A stretch of DNA of 64,000 nt from Acholoe squamosa (Eukaryota; Annelida; Polychaeta; Phyllodocida; Polynoidae). This document shows positions 24,881-36,305 of the stretch, one piece after another. The notes under the pieces were generated by a model. It did not search any database, was not told where the DNA came from, and was given only the letters and a program-made list of their open reading frames with translations. A program made the position numbers and the translations under genes. Numbering within the stretch: position 1 is the first letter of the stretch; the number at the start of each line of letters is the position of its first letter. The stretch spans positions 75,278,659 through 75,342,658 of the forward strand of contig OX439038.1 in the NCBI GenBank assembly GCA_949317995.1. Reading direction: 5' to 3'.

Positions 24881-25690
24881 ATCCCAATGAGGTAGACTGA
24901 TAGAGGCATCTAAGGAGTTGTCTTGCAAATAGATGAATACTGATACTGAGTCACCAGATCCCCATGTAATTATTTGTAGCCAGGTATCCACACATATGAA
25001 GGGATAGATATTATGTATATGTAGAGAGCTGCATTGCAGGATTGTTTGTCAGTTCTCAAATACATATGGTGGGAGTGCTACTGTGTGAAACAGATTGCTT
25101 ATAATGTAATACTTCATCCATGCACCATGCAATTCCGTTGTCAAGAGGAAGATCATCTCAAGTTCCATGATGGTGTCTCATAGTGTAGAAAAGACATGTA
25201 GATAATGTGTCCGTGTTCCGGATGGTAGTCATTGAAATATCTATATAGTGTAGGTTTGTGACGGAACTCTGTGCAAACATGAAAGCTTGAGTCATTGAGA
25301 TAAATAGACTCATGATGCCTAAATCCCTGCTTACTCTAAACCACAGGCCTACATATTGTATTTTTTTATTTTCTTTTTTTTATAGTTTGTGTACATGATC
25401 AGATAGGGAGATGCTGTCTTAAGTGATGCTAACACCCATATATCTGTAAAATGTAAAGAGGTTTTTAATTGGAAATGTACTGAAATAGACCAAAATGCAC
25501 TCCTTTTTCATCAGTGTCTTTAAGTGAAAGGCCTTTCAGCAAGTAATAACCATTTAATATACTAATAAGAAGGGATAGATGTATATGCTATTGAATATGC
25601 AATTTACATGCAATGTACCTCTTTAAAATTATAAGCTTTCAGGACATTTTATTTAAAAAGTAGCTGTGTGCTCCCTTGGCCAACATTAGT
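24880..25690 (+). repeat. tandem module, eta block, copy 1
   Basis: Paralogous to 45845-46590: TATCCCAATGAGGTAGACTGA occurs near 24882 and 45853, and TGAAACAGATTGCTTATAATG near 25087 and 45979. No gene or conserved frame is seen. Confidence 0.75.
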
Positions 25691-26950
25691 AGAGAGAGTG
25701 CCAAAATAATGTGTCATTACAAAGACATCCTTTATAAGTTGGTAACAGAAGGGTACTTTGTCAAAACAAAATGATATATATAGTTGATTGGACAGATGTG
25801 AGTAATTGCTGTGGGGATATGGTCACAACATCTGTGAGTAGAATTTGTGATTGGCTGAGATTGTGCTCAGTGGAAGATAGAATCTGAGTCTATATATATT
25901 CATTCCCTATGTTGTATATGGTACCTTTTGCATAGATGAGCTCGGTTCTGTTGGACCAATGCTAAAAGGAATGTATTGGATGTGTCATGGTGAGCCACCA
26001 AAGGTTAGATTGTGGGGTCAGCTGGTGAAATGCTGTGATGAAATATTCAAGTTCTATTCATTCACAGATAGATCTGATCTGTCCTCTAATAACTAAGAAA
26101 ACAAGCACCATATTTTAATGATATCATTCAAATGTTATTTCATCTGCTGATTATTTCTAAGTTGCATGTCTGGTGTTGAACTTTGAAATATTGTCCTTCA
26201 AAATCCATTGATTCTTAGAATCGCTTTTTTCATTCTTTTCATTTAGAAAAAAAAAACTCCAATAAAAACAGAAAAATAAAGATTGTCATATATCTGACAA
26301 TTAAAATTCATACTTCATGACATTAACAGGATTCAAGAGATTCTGTACAAGAGCTAAAGGCTTTCAGCAGGGATACATATCCAGAAAAGAAAAATACAGA
26401 AATCCTAAACATTAAAAGGTTACAGCAAGAGAATCTCAGGTTGTGGTAGAGCCAACAGATTTGTGGAGTGAATGAACATGTAACACGATTGGACTAAATT
26501 TAACTTGATCTAATTCAGATGACAGTTATGAATAACTCAAATAGCTATCATGGACAGTAATAGTAAGTGTGGGTGACATGATAAGAAGTGGACCAAAAAA
26601 TGTAATGAAATGAATTGACTTTGATATGAAAACATTTCTGGTAAGTGTCCAGAAACAATCTGAGGCAATACAAAGGGAGATATTCTACATTAATTCAACT
26701 TTAAAAACCAAATTTTATGCCTCTTATCTCTGCCAGATAAGTTTATCGAAAGGATTGAATTACATAAAGGGGTCTTTTTGTTTATTATTTAACCATGATG
26801 CTATCACGAGAATGACTTCAAGGTGAGACAGAATAGAAAAAGGAAAAGAAATATCCACATTAATTAGTGTCCTAAGACAAGTGTGCTGGGAAACAAATGG
26901 ACTGAAAAGCCATCATCATGACTTTTGCTGAAGTGCTCTGATGTTAACTG
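25690..26950 (+). repeat. tandem module, alpha block, copy 2
   Basis: Paralogous to 12880-14830 without the inserted elements, so it is the empty-site reference for that copy. Landmarks are AAAGACATCCTTTATAAGTT near 25721, GATGAGCTCGGTTCTGTTGG near 25934 and AACCATGATGCTATCACGAG near 26792. No gene is seen. Confidence 0.78.
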
Positions 26951-27613
26951 TCAGGCATCCTTCATTTAGTTGCTTCAGACTGGGTCATGTTATTTTCACG
27001 CTGTGTAAGTCCACCACCCCCCCCCCCCCCATCCATAGTACAATGTGTGTAAAGTAGTATTTACTCTCAACATACCTTGCCCCTGGAAATGTTGTAAATT
27101 GATTGTTTCCAACAGCCATAATTCATACGCCACTGCCCATTATTGGCAATCGGTTCCCTACTGACTCCCTATATGTATGATATTTACACTGATGAAGGCT
27201 TTCTGAGCTATTTACTGTGCATTAAATAGGACTAGAGAGCATGTAAGGTTCTCAGTCCATATTGGTAGTGTTATTCAGGAGAAGGACCTGTTTTAATGAT
27301 GTTCCACTAAAATCTTCAACTTTATACTGCACTATTCCACTATGTTTTAACATTATGTTCAGCACTTTTTCTGAAAATAGGAGGAATCCATAAGAGGACT
27401 ATATAAGTTGTGATATATTTCGAGTGCATCAAGTTTTGTCCCTTACGTTAGTCCGAAAATCTGATGAATTTCATGCAAGGTTGATGGCTGTTGATTTGAA
27501 TAGAGAAATTAACCCCAACTCCCCCTGGTATGACTTGATGGAAGGTAAGCTTTGTTACAATCAATGTGGAGACATGTTGTCACAAATATATGCCAATATG
27601 TACTATTGTCTTC

Positions 27614-27615
<2 letters not shown>

Positions 27616-27662
<47 letters not shown>
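27616..27662. repeat. (TA)n microsatellite
   Basis: An almost pure TA dinucleotide run of about 47 bases, seen only in this beta copy. The isoleucine/tyrosine-repeat frames that cross it are artefacts. Confidence 0.97.
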
Positions 27663-27665
<3 letters not shown>

Positions 27666-28156
27666 GTTATAATCTATTTCTAAGCTCTGGATTATATTTT
27701 CCCAGTCACAGAGCAGGTCCCTACATCATTGCACACAAAGCGACATCTGTATTAGATTGAAAATGTGACTAGGAAGATGCATCTCTCACTCATACATGCA
27801 GACAGATGGTGAGGGCCTGATTCCATGGGTTTTCCATGGGATGGCAGAAACTAATTTTCTCCAGTTTGAATGAAATATGCTGGCCAACAATAATTAATCT
27901 GCAGATTATGAACTGACATTTTGACTGAATTCAATTTTTCATGGGGAAATGAAATACGCCGTGTATTGGGGGATGACATTACCAACATAAAGTGATTTCT
28001 GGTGTGTTCGGTACAGTAAAGCTGTTGCATCTTAGAAGGACATTGCAGTTTGGCCCGTAGCAATCTCCCTAGAAACCTCATACCATCATCTAAAGCTCTC
28101 CACTTGTGGTAGTCATTACTCTAATGGTTCAGTGAAATTGGACATTGAAATTCAGG

Positions 28157-29130
28157 TCTTTAGCTACATTTTGGTACTTTGCATGATGAAATACTCCAAA
28201 TACTATGGTCAGAGATATTTTCACGGAATTGGCAAAAAAAAAAAGATAGATTTACATTTATTTAAATTTGTGGCTTTATTTTAATCTAGACTCACAGGAC
28301 TTGGTTTATCTGTAGTGTATACCCGGTGTCATAGTACCAAAACCTCCCTGGTAAGGTCTATATACAGAGGCATAGACTGCCACGGACTCATATCACAGCC
28401 ATATGCATACAGATTGATTTTATTAGTAGCAAATGTTAAAATACATGAATTTGCTTGTCAAAGCAATCTAAAAAAGAAACAATAACGTTTGTAGTGATAG
28501 CTACATTGATAAATTTTAGAATGCACTTTGGTTCGGGTCTTGAATATGCACTGGTCTTGAATTAGCATCAGGGTCAGAGTCTACTTGAAATATATGAGCG
28601 CCCCGCCGCTTATACAGGCGAAAATATCTACAGCGCAAAATCAAGTACGACCACAGTAGCTACAGAAATATAATATCTCAACATAGGATGTCAGCAACAT
28701 GGAGAAATTCAGGATAGCCCCCAACTCAATTGCCTATTATTATATTGTGGCATAACATATAAAAAATGTCATTCTTGGAATTTTTAAACATAATTATCCA
28801 TAATTTTGGATCAAGAAGCAATTCTGTTTTCAGTTATAAAAACCTTATGGAGTGGTTGATAAGATAGAGAAACCTTCTATTAAAGAGGAATAAAATTATG
28901 GTTTCCATGGCAATATCAACAAATGTGCTAAATTTAGGGGAAAACATTCTTTTTGGATTCTAAATAAGGTCATTTTATAGGTAAATAGAGTCTTGGGTAT
29001 AGCATAATCAGATTCTTCAGAAAAGGTTACCCTTGACATGTTTTCACCTAATGTTTTACTCTTTTAGTCAATAACATATTTAGAATATTTGTGGGTATTT
29101 CCCTTAATGTCATGATTTTCCCGGTTTTGT
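28157..29130. other. copy-specific insertion, unassigned
   Basis: Beta copies 1 and 2 run directly from the GACATTGAAAT-like block to the AATAATTGTCCCAT block; here about 0.95 kb intervenes. It holds an A run at 28234-28244 and a short CpG-richer patch (GCGCCCCGCCGC near 28600). I found no coding region and no terminal repeats, so its nature is unknown. Confidence 0.5.
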
Positions 29131-30487
29131 CACAAATAATTGTCCCATCTGAGTCCTTGATAGAGATAGAGTCCTGAATTCCATTGCAACTTAGAGATTG
29201 TTTACGAGGTAAGAGTAAATCTTTGAGCATGCACAGTATCAACTCCCTACTTTGCCTAGAAAACTGTTAATCATCTCAAGTAAAGATATCACATGGCTGT
29301 AGGAGAATGTCCAATAATGTTCAGCCTTGCCTTGCCTGGTACCATTAGGAAGTATTGACACATACATTAATGAGTTTACTGTTGGACATTATGGTGAAGT
29401 ACTGGGGATAGGCAAGGGAGAATAATCAGTGAATTATATTGGATCTAAGGGTGACTTTCTGAGTGTAAAATTAAGCATCTGGTGTCTGAAGACCATTTTT
29501 CAATAATTTAGATATAACAGGTGCCAGATTCTCTAGAAACAGACCTTGGAAATGGTGATGGTGCCAACATATAACAGATAACAGCCTCAACTCAGCTTGC
29601 TGTCATGATTTTAATATTTGCCGGACAGCCTCCCTAGAGCATTCTGTTATGCAGTTAATTGGAAATATCAGTCTATTATTAGGAATTAAAACCGATTTTG
29701 TATAAGAAACTCTGTGTCTGCAATCAATCATCAGGTAATACAACCTCTGAATTTTATATGTTAAGTAAGACAATTCTCGGTTGCCTTACATTCTAAAGTA
29801 AAAGATGAACACAATTGGTGCCTCAGTAATAAAGGCATAAATAATAATTATTTCATGCGAGCAGTTCTGCAAACATTGCATCCCTCAAACTAGGTTTGAA
29901 TATCAGTAGCAAGAAAAAGGTCCCACACACCTGAATATATATTTCATAGTGGTGTTTGGTTATTTGCCAGTAAACATCAGCTAAGCCTGGCTGTTTATCA
30001 CCGTGCATGTTTTAAACTGCTGCAGGCGAGTTTAATCAACATCTCCTGCTAATTTTTCAGCAACCTTTTTCACAACTGTAGACAGACCTTTTTTTATTCA
30101 TTTAAAGGACATATAATCCACACTTTTCATTCATGAATCCTGATAATACAGAAGGATTTAAAGATCATCAGAAATATAATATCCGCCTGGGATGCCTATT
30201 CTTTGTACTCAGGATACTGCACCAGCAGGGATTAGTTCATTATCACATAGTGTGATTTCTACACTAATCAAGAAGGTGCAGTACAAGTAAGTTCGTCTTG
30301 AATTCCCATCACACCAGCAGATTTCATTATTGTGAAAGCAAAGGACAGCATAGTGATGGATGACAAATTTTTGCTTTCTCACTGTAATTATTCGGTATGC
30401 TGATGAGGAATGCTATTGAGATTAGTATTGACCAATTGATGATCCAAATTCATCTTTTTTTTAATGAGACTCAACTGCACCATGCAG

Positions 30488-30610
30488 ATTGTCAGATGCT
30501 GAATGGAAGAGAAGAATGTGCTCCAGGGTATGTCTTATGTGAGGAAGGCATTACAATGGGAGGAGGGCACAGTGCCTGGACCCCCGAACCTACTCACTGC
30601 CTTGTGAAAG
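30488..30610 (+). pseudogene. possible CCP/sushi-like exon, probably decayed
   Basis: The frame reads 'CQMLNGREECAPGYVLCEEG' followed by 'GHSAWTPEPTHCLVK', close to the sushi pattern (C..LNG..., C.PGY.L..., W...P..C). It is preceded by CATGCAG, a possible acceptor, and followed by AAAG|GTGTGT, a possible donor; the bounded piece is 123 bp and phase 1 on both sides, as is usual for sushi exons. Against this, the third cysteine is displaced, the domain would be short (41 codons against about 60), and the paralogues at 17190-17330 and 50690-50790 are broken. It may be a relic exon or chance. Confidence 0.25.
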
Positions 30611-32149
30611 GTGTGTACCAGGACCTAGTGCTGCCTGATAGATTATTCATTGAATTGATTGAATGATCATGAAGGAGCCTTTAAAAGGTAAGACAATACA
30701 TAGGCCAACATGTCTTGATTGAGATTTGACTCATTGATGGAAATGAGGATCCATGAGTTAAATGAGGATCTTTGATACATGACAGGTCAGTTTTAGATTA
30801 TCTGGATTGTAAAATAGTGCTCTTGTGATTTGCAATCTATATGAAGGCATGAGTACATGAGGAGATATGAGAGGTTACCTATGCAAAGCTGTATTTCAAT
30901 TTCATACAGGATTGTTAGATGAATGTCTGTTTGCATGCAGTGATAGCAAAAATAATTTACTATACTATTGTATGTGATGTCCAGGGAAAAAAATCAGCAG
31001 GTTTGTGTAAAAGTAAAAATAAAAAGAATATGGCTATGCTAGCATTCTCATCACTCATTTACTGGCACTCTCCAGAGTCAATTTAGGTAATAGGGCATTT
31101 AAATACTTGCCACGAAAAATGTGTCACCCTTCCTGCCATGCATTTACTACAGCTAATGCTGTGAGTGCCTTTTGACATGCCAAAGTCTGGTGTCGTTCCC
31201 TTTAGAGGTCATCTCACCAGCACTGATGTGAACACCTGCAGGGATGTAAAAATAGAAATCAAGCAGAAAATCTCCCAATCGAACTTAACCAACTGTTTAT
31301 TGGGTGTTTACTTAGATATATAATATGCACATGATTAAACACTATCAAAATCATAGATGAGGGAATTTGGCTTCATTTTCCCATCATTAATTTTTCTGTC
31401 TTCATACATGAGAGAAATCAGTGAATTTGAGTCATAGAATTCCTATGTAGAGTTCCTACCACAAGAATGAGGCCAATATCTGCCCTTAATGTAATTACCC
31501 TGAGAACTTTGGTAGAAATAACACTGCAAGCCTGTGACCAAGCATAACAGTGGAGAAATCCAACACCTATTTCATTTTAAGCAACTAATATATTTGAGGA
31601 CTTAAACATTGTGCAAGGCTTCATTTATTAGACCTGTTCCAAGTACCCAGACATTCTCATCATTGACTAACACCAACAACAACAAACTAAACACTCTGTT
31701 TGGATAGATTGCTACATTCATATCAAATTCCTGACTGTAAACAGCTTCCTATTATTAGCACGGTTGCCAGGCTGGAGCATTACTTTTTACATTCTGATGG
31801 ATTTCATCTCCTCCAGGTCTAATACTGTGCACAGTATAAGCTGTTTGCCTGACACAGATGCCTTGCACCTCAAGTATAGATCTACACCTATAAGGGCCAC
31901 ATGGTATGTTGTAAGTTATGTTCAGTTGTCTTTGTGATGTCCTTATGCAGCAATAGTATGTAATTCATTGCTGCTCCATCTATACAGAATAGGGTTGATA
32001 CTACTTGAGATGTCCTGAAGAGTTGGTATGGTACAATGTGTTGATGAGGATGTCCTCAAACATATGGCGATGCACCACTTATGATAAAACAGCATCAAAA
32101 TAAAAGCAAAAACAACTTTCAATAACTACTTTATTGACTCAATGTGTGC

Positions 32150-32740
32150 AGATGGATAAAAAGTACAATAGACTAACATCGTCTTTAAAATGAAAATCAT
32201 CAGCCATGAATACAATTTTGTTGTAAATTGGTGGGAATGCCTGTATATTAGAGTGGTATGACAGATTTATTCTGATGAAGTGTTAATTCTCATCATCATC
32301 ATTTGTGATTTGAAACAGTTATCTCATGATGCATCATGGGAAATTGGCTTCTTTGCAGAGCAGCACTATATAGCAGAGATCTGCAAAACTTCCCCCATAT
32401 TATCTGTCTCTGAAGTAGAATTCTATATTGTCAGGCATGTAAGCTGTACCATGGATTCTGGAGAAAGAGGCTAAAAAGATGTGATGAAACTCATAGGCAC
32501 TAGGCATCAATCTAGACAGTCCCAAGGTTCTCAGAGATGCTATATTGAACCCTATAGAAAGGATCATATACCTACATACTGTGGCTTAGTGCTTCTAAAG
32601 AGGCATGGGGCTACTCACTGACAAAAGTAACCTACAAGATCATACCTCACTACTAGACTGCACCAATTTGATATCTCTGATGTACGAATAATATGCACCA
32701 CCTGATCATGTTTACAAGCTACATTGTACCTGTATGTACT
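32150..32740 (+). repeat. tandem module, gamma block, copy 4
   Basis: Paralogous to 22725-23330, sharing TGCAGATGGATAAAAAGT-like sequence near 32147, GAAATTGGCTTCTTTGCAGA near 32339 and CACCACCTGATCATGTT near 32696. No gene is seen. Confidence 0.75.
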
Positions 32741-32819
32741 AATGCTGGGGCCAAACAACATTGTATTTCCCTGTGTCCACACAAAGAAACGTAATGATGA
32801 TGTTCCTAAACCTACGAAT

Positions 32820-32942
32820 TCCCAACAACTAATTCCTCTGTATAAGTTACTCTCATTGTGCAGTATTCTATTTCTTTTAAATGGAGGGAGTGGTAGCAGT
32901 ACCAATGAATTAACTGAAAGCAGTGATACAGTTAAAGCCATT
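32820..32942 (+). repeat. tandem module, epsilon block, copy 3, left part
   Basis: The beginning of an epsilon copy (GTGCAGTATTCTATTTCTTTTA near 32857, then AACTGAAAGCAGTGATACAG near 32910). It stops at AAAGCCAT, and the rest resumes at 41976, on the far side of DIRS element B and the DNA transposon. Confidence 0.72.
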
Positions 32943-33129
32943 GGGCATTAATTGCAAATTATACAGTAATGGCTGAACACTGTTACGGGAAACTACTACA
33001 CTGGCACCACCTAAAGCCATCACCTGAACTATGCCCCAGCATCTCTGTTTACTTCCGGCTTCAAGTTTGACAAGGTGCAGACATTTTGTTCTTCTTCCCA
33101 TCATTAAGTTTACATTTATTCAGTTAAAT

Positions 33130-34600
33130 ATGTCAACCAGGAGCAAGACTGCACCCGCTCCAAGTCCACGGCCAAAAAGTCAGCCTCGGCCCTACCTCCT
33201 ACAATAGATCAGGGGATGAAAAATACTCGAAGGTCGGTTCGACAAATTTCAAGACCGTGCTGCCGGCGTCTTTGATAAGCTTGACCAGCTCTTCCCACAC
33301 TCTGTGGATGCTTTTGAAAATGTACAGGTACAGGTACTGTCAAATCAGCATCAAATTGTGTCTAAAGCTGCTAAAAGGAGGTCCCCAAAGTCTACCCCGT
33401 ACACCATCCGCGCTGCCTCGGCCCCCGGCGACAGCGCCATGACTCAGCCCAGTTCGGCGGGTCTCATGCCTCAAGCGGTGGGTATACTGGCTCCCAGTGC
33501 TGTGCCTTAGGACATGGGACAGGTAAAGGCTGTTATGCTGGCGCCCGGAGTGGTGGCTTCTATAGGACAGGCACAGCCCACCATGAGTGCGCTCCAGCTG
33601 TTGACAGCCACACTGCATCATCAACAGCTTATACAACAGATTCCAGCATATCAGACACAGCCACGGCAGCTCTTCCAGCTGGCACACCCAGGACAGCAGC
33701 TGCAGCAGCTCTACCAGCCACTCGCTCAGCCGTCACAGGTTGGTGAACTCTACAAGATGGTGGCACAGGTCCCCCTGACCCAAGCTGCATGCCCCCTCCC
33801 AGTCTTAGCGGCTAGGGCTACATATTTTAACCTCACACCACAGGCTCAGATCCTCTTGAACACGGCACAGCAGTTATACAGCATCAAGGGTAAGGCAACT
33901 CACCCTCATGATTTTGTATTCCGTGGCCCAGCCCAGACAACTATACATAGTCTGGATGTTGCTGTATATATATGGTCTAATCTGCCTATCCAGAGCTTCC
34001 ACCACACTGGAGGCGGATAGGCCACACATTATAAATCACATGCTGGAGGTGATAGAAGATGCTAAGGATTATAAGTGGGATAATGTCCATGTTTGGTCAC
34101 AGGCTGTCCTTACAAAGATAGCCTCAGGCCAGCTTGTCTGGACCAACACAGCTTATAGGAAAAGGATAAGCAACCTAAGGATAAGCAGTCTAAGCGCAAC
34201 AATGGCAACCATCCCGCTCTGAATAGGGCTGATGTGCCATGCCCAGACTGGAACACCGCTACAGGTTGCACCAAGCCACAGGGTCATGTGAAAGGTGGTG
34301 TACCACAGGGCTGTGCTCCCGGCATTCCTGTACTGACCCCCTCACTACACCATGTTGAGATTATGGCTCCCGCCCCTGGACAAAGTAACTCTGATGGATT
34401 TGTTCCTCCTGCTCTCACAAAGTCTAACCATAGTGTCCCCTCTGTGGAAGAGGATGATATTGGTGACTTTGAATGTTGTGTTCCAAGCTTGGAATATGAA
34501 AATGTTCAAGTTCATGCTAGTGTCACCCAGGGCTCTGCTACACTCATAGATGAAGGCCCACACCTAATATTGGGTCCCTCACCACAAGATTTCGCGCCCC
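33130..34600 (+). pseudogene. DIRS element B Gag-like ORF, broken
   Basis: A likely start is the ATG at 33130 (reads 'MSTRSKTAPAPSPRPKSQPR'), followed soon by stops and a frame change. From 33304 one frame continues across a TAG at 33511-33513 to 34020: Gln-rich (repeated QQL and QPLAQP) after a Ser/Ala/Pro-rich start. Another frame then gives 'DRPHIINHMLEVIEDAKDYK' and 'WSQAVLTKIASGQLVW' (34015-34140), and from 34234 'PCPDWNTATGCTKPQGHVKG', a Cys/His cluster like the zinc-binding motif of Gag-type proteins. The parts suggest an RNA-binding structural protein, inactive here. Confidence 0.65.
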
Positions 34601-34675
34601 ATAAGGACACATACTGGCCTATCCAAACATGCACTTCTCTACTCAACAATAAGGCATACTTGTCTCCCAAACTAC

Positions 34676-35123
34676 TTGTCAGCCAGGCTCATGGTTCCCT
34701 CAGGACTATGCACCCACAGATTGGAAGCCCTCCTTCAGAACTACCATGACGCTGAGGTCTGTCAATTTCTCAAATATGGCTGGCCGACTGTTTACACAGC
34801 ACCAGGCCCACTAGAGTCTACAACCAAGAACCATGCATCAGCAGAGGCCTACCCAGCACAGATCCAAGCCTTTGTAGAAAAAGAACTGGAATATGGTGGC
34901 CTTCTTGGCCCTTTAGAGGCTCCACCCTTCACCCCTTGGTCCATCTTGGTCCCCCTTCTTACACAGCCTTATAGGGACTTGGCAGATAGGTGGGTAATTC
35001 TGGATCTGTCCTTCCTGGATCAAGCCTCTGTGAATGACGGAATAACAAAGAACTGCTTCGAAGGAAAATATCACAAATATACTCTACCATCTATTTACGA
35101 CCTTATTACCCAGGTCACACTTA
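34676..35123 (+). pseudogene. DIRS element B reverse transcriptase, N-terminal part
   Basis: The frame reads 'EVCQFLKYGWPTVYTAPGPL', 'KNHASAEAYPAQIQAFVEKE', 'PPFTPWSILVPLLT' and 'WVILDLSFLDQASVNDGITK', the N-terminal RT region of tyrosine-recombinase retrotransposons, ending at 'LPSIYDLITQVTL' where the transposon starts. The open frame runs on to 35293, but that extension is terminal-inverted-repeat sequence and not RT. Across the element, leaving out one TA, the frame would continue with 'ATKLETLF', which fits the 'AKLDL..AF' region with the first catalytic aspartate replaced. Confidence 0.82.
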
Positions 35124-35485
35124 GTCCAAGAGGCCAGACACTTTTATTTTTGTTTTGGGTACCAAAAGGTCTGACGGCAGATTCTTATGTAAAAAAGTCT
35201 CACGAATTCAGATCTGCAATTCTTAAAAAAATCCGACGCTGCGTTTTTGCACAATCGGGGCTTAAAGTAGGTCACCGTCAATTCTCAACATGATAATTTT
35301 ATGTCATTTGGACTTTCAGTTAAGTCCTATCTCTGTTTAATAGGGTAATCTACACCCATATTATCAAGGGTTAGGGTTCTCCTCTTAATGTTCTGCTTTT
35401 AATAAAATAGTTCCCATCATCATTTTCAAGATGGCCACCAATATTTTGCCGATTTTGACAATTTATAAGCATACAGCCACTGTAA
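35124..35485 (+). repeat. left terminal inverted repeat
   Basis: Matches the complement of 41500-41862 with scattered differences, down to the phrase ATTTTGACAATTTATAAG near 35453. The outer 40 bases are the most alike. A 57-codon open stretch crosses this repeat, giving a false extension to the RT frame before it; its mirror image occurs at 41690-41862 on the minus strand. Confidence 0.92.
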
Positions 35486-36305
35486 ACCTTGCCTATCTAT
35501 ATAATGTAACATGACAATGGACATGTTTTTCAGTGTAACAGTGGTAAAATTAATGTTGCCTCAGCTTTAACAGTTAAGAGACAAAATAAGTATATTCCTC
35601 ATCAATCAATAGATACGGATTTATGATAATTTGTATTATATGTGCATAAAATACATTTACCGACTGAAGTGCCATTTAGAGCCTACAAAGCAGATGCACT
35701 TTTAATTTGTGAATTCCTAATGCACATCATCCTTTTTTCTGTATTCATTTTCTCACACATAACATAAGAATGTTCAACTAATCTTGAGAATGCTTTTTAC
35801 CACTAAAGATGGCTTTCCTATAGTATGCTTATGCCCACTGAACTTGGCCGGAGAATCGATCACTCTACTGACCCCCACCCCCAACAAAGAGTTCACAAAG
35901 GTAAGAAATAAGGGGTATACAATATTTTGCATATCATTTCATATTTGCTATAGTGCACAGGAATGTCCCATGCACACATTGAAGAGGGGGGGGGGTCCGT
36001 ATGGTTTGGGTCTGTATGCATAGGAAGGAGGGGGTTGTTCAAATGCATACATGATCAAACTGATGATTTGTGACTATCATTATGGTGTTCATATGTCAGA
36101 TGTGGAAGACAGAAACTGGAATAAATACTTCCATTGACATGCAGACTAGGAGAGTAGGATTGTTTTGTTGCTATCTTTCAATATAATGCAAAACTTGTAG
36201 AGTAGTTTCAACTAATATGCTTGGCTTGCTAGTGCTCTTGGTGATGGTTTGGTGGTGGGTACTAACCTATCTTTTTTGTTTCAGGCAATAGCTCTAAACT
36301 GAACA

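Larger units (their letters stand above)
26950..32060 (+). repeat. tandem module, beta block, copy 3
   Basis: The longest beta copy. It contains all the beta landmarks (27048, 27555, 28055, 29229, 30400, 31735) plus a private 0.95-kb insertion at about 28157-29130. It has a C homopolymer at 27017-27030 and a TA dinucleotide run at 27616-27662, neither of which is in copy 2. The stretch 30488-30610 could be a decayed exon, described separately. Frames such as that ending in the TA run are not conserved between copies. Confidence 0.8.
32943..35123 (+). mobile_element. DIRS-type retrotransposon element B, 5' part
   Basis: Inserted in epsilon between AAAGCCATT and CATTATGATTAATTGC (the latter at 41978). 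It has a leader of about 190 bp, a Gag-like region and the start of an RT, all on the plus strand. It belongs to a different family from element A, which lies on the opposite strand. It is cut at 35123 by the 6.7-kb DNA transposon and continues for only about 110 bp on the other side, so most of RT, RNase H and the recombinase are missing. Confidence 0.75.

Noticed and set aside
27424-27672. 82-codon frame ending in a Tyr-Ile repeat, with a GTAAGC donor-like site after PWYDLMEG
   Set aside because: The paralogous stretches at 15150-15310 and 48690-48840 have stops and indels, and the end is a TA microsatellite.
33340-33687. Minus-strand frame opposite the DIRS element B Gag region
   Set aside because: Complement of a Gln/Pro-rich coding region; no independent motifs.
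35124-35293. The RT frame of DIRS element B continues open for 57 codons into 35293
   Set aside because: The extension is the terminal inverted repeat of the inserted transposon; the same peptide is read on the minus strand from the other TIR (41690-41862).
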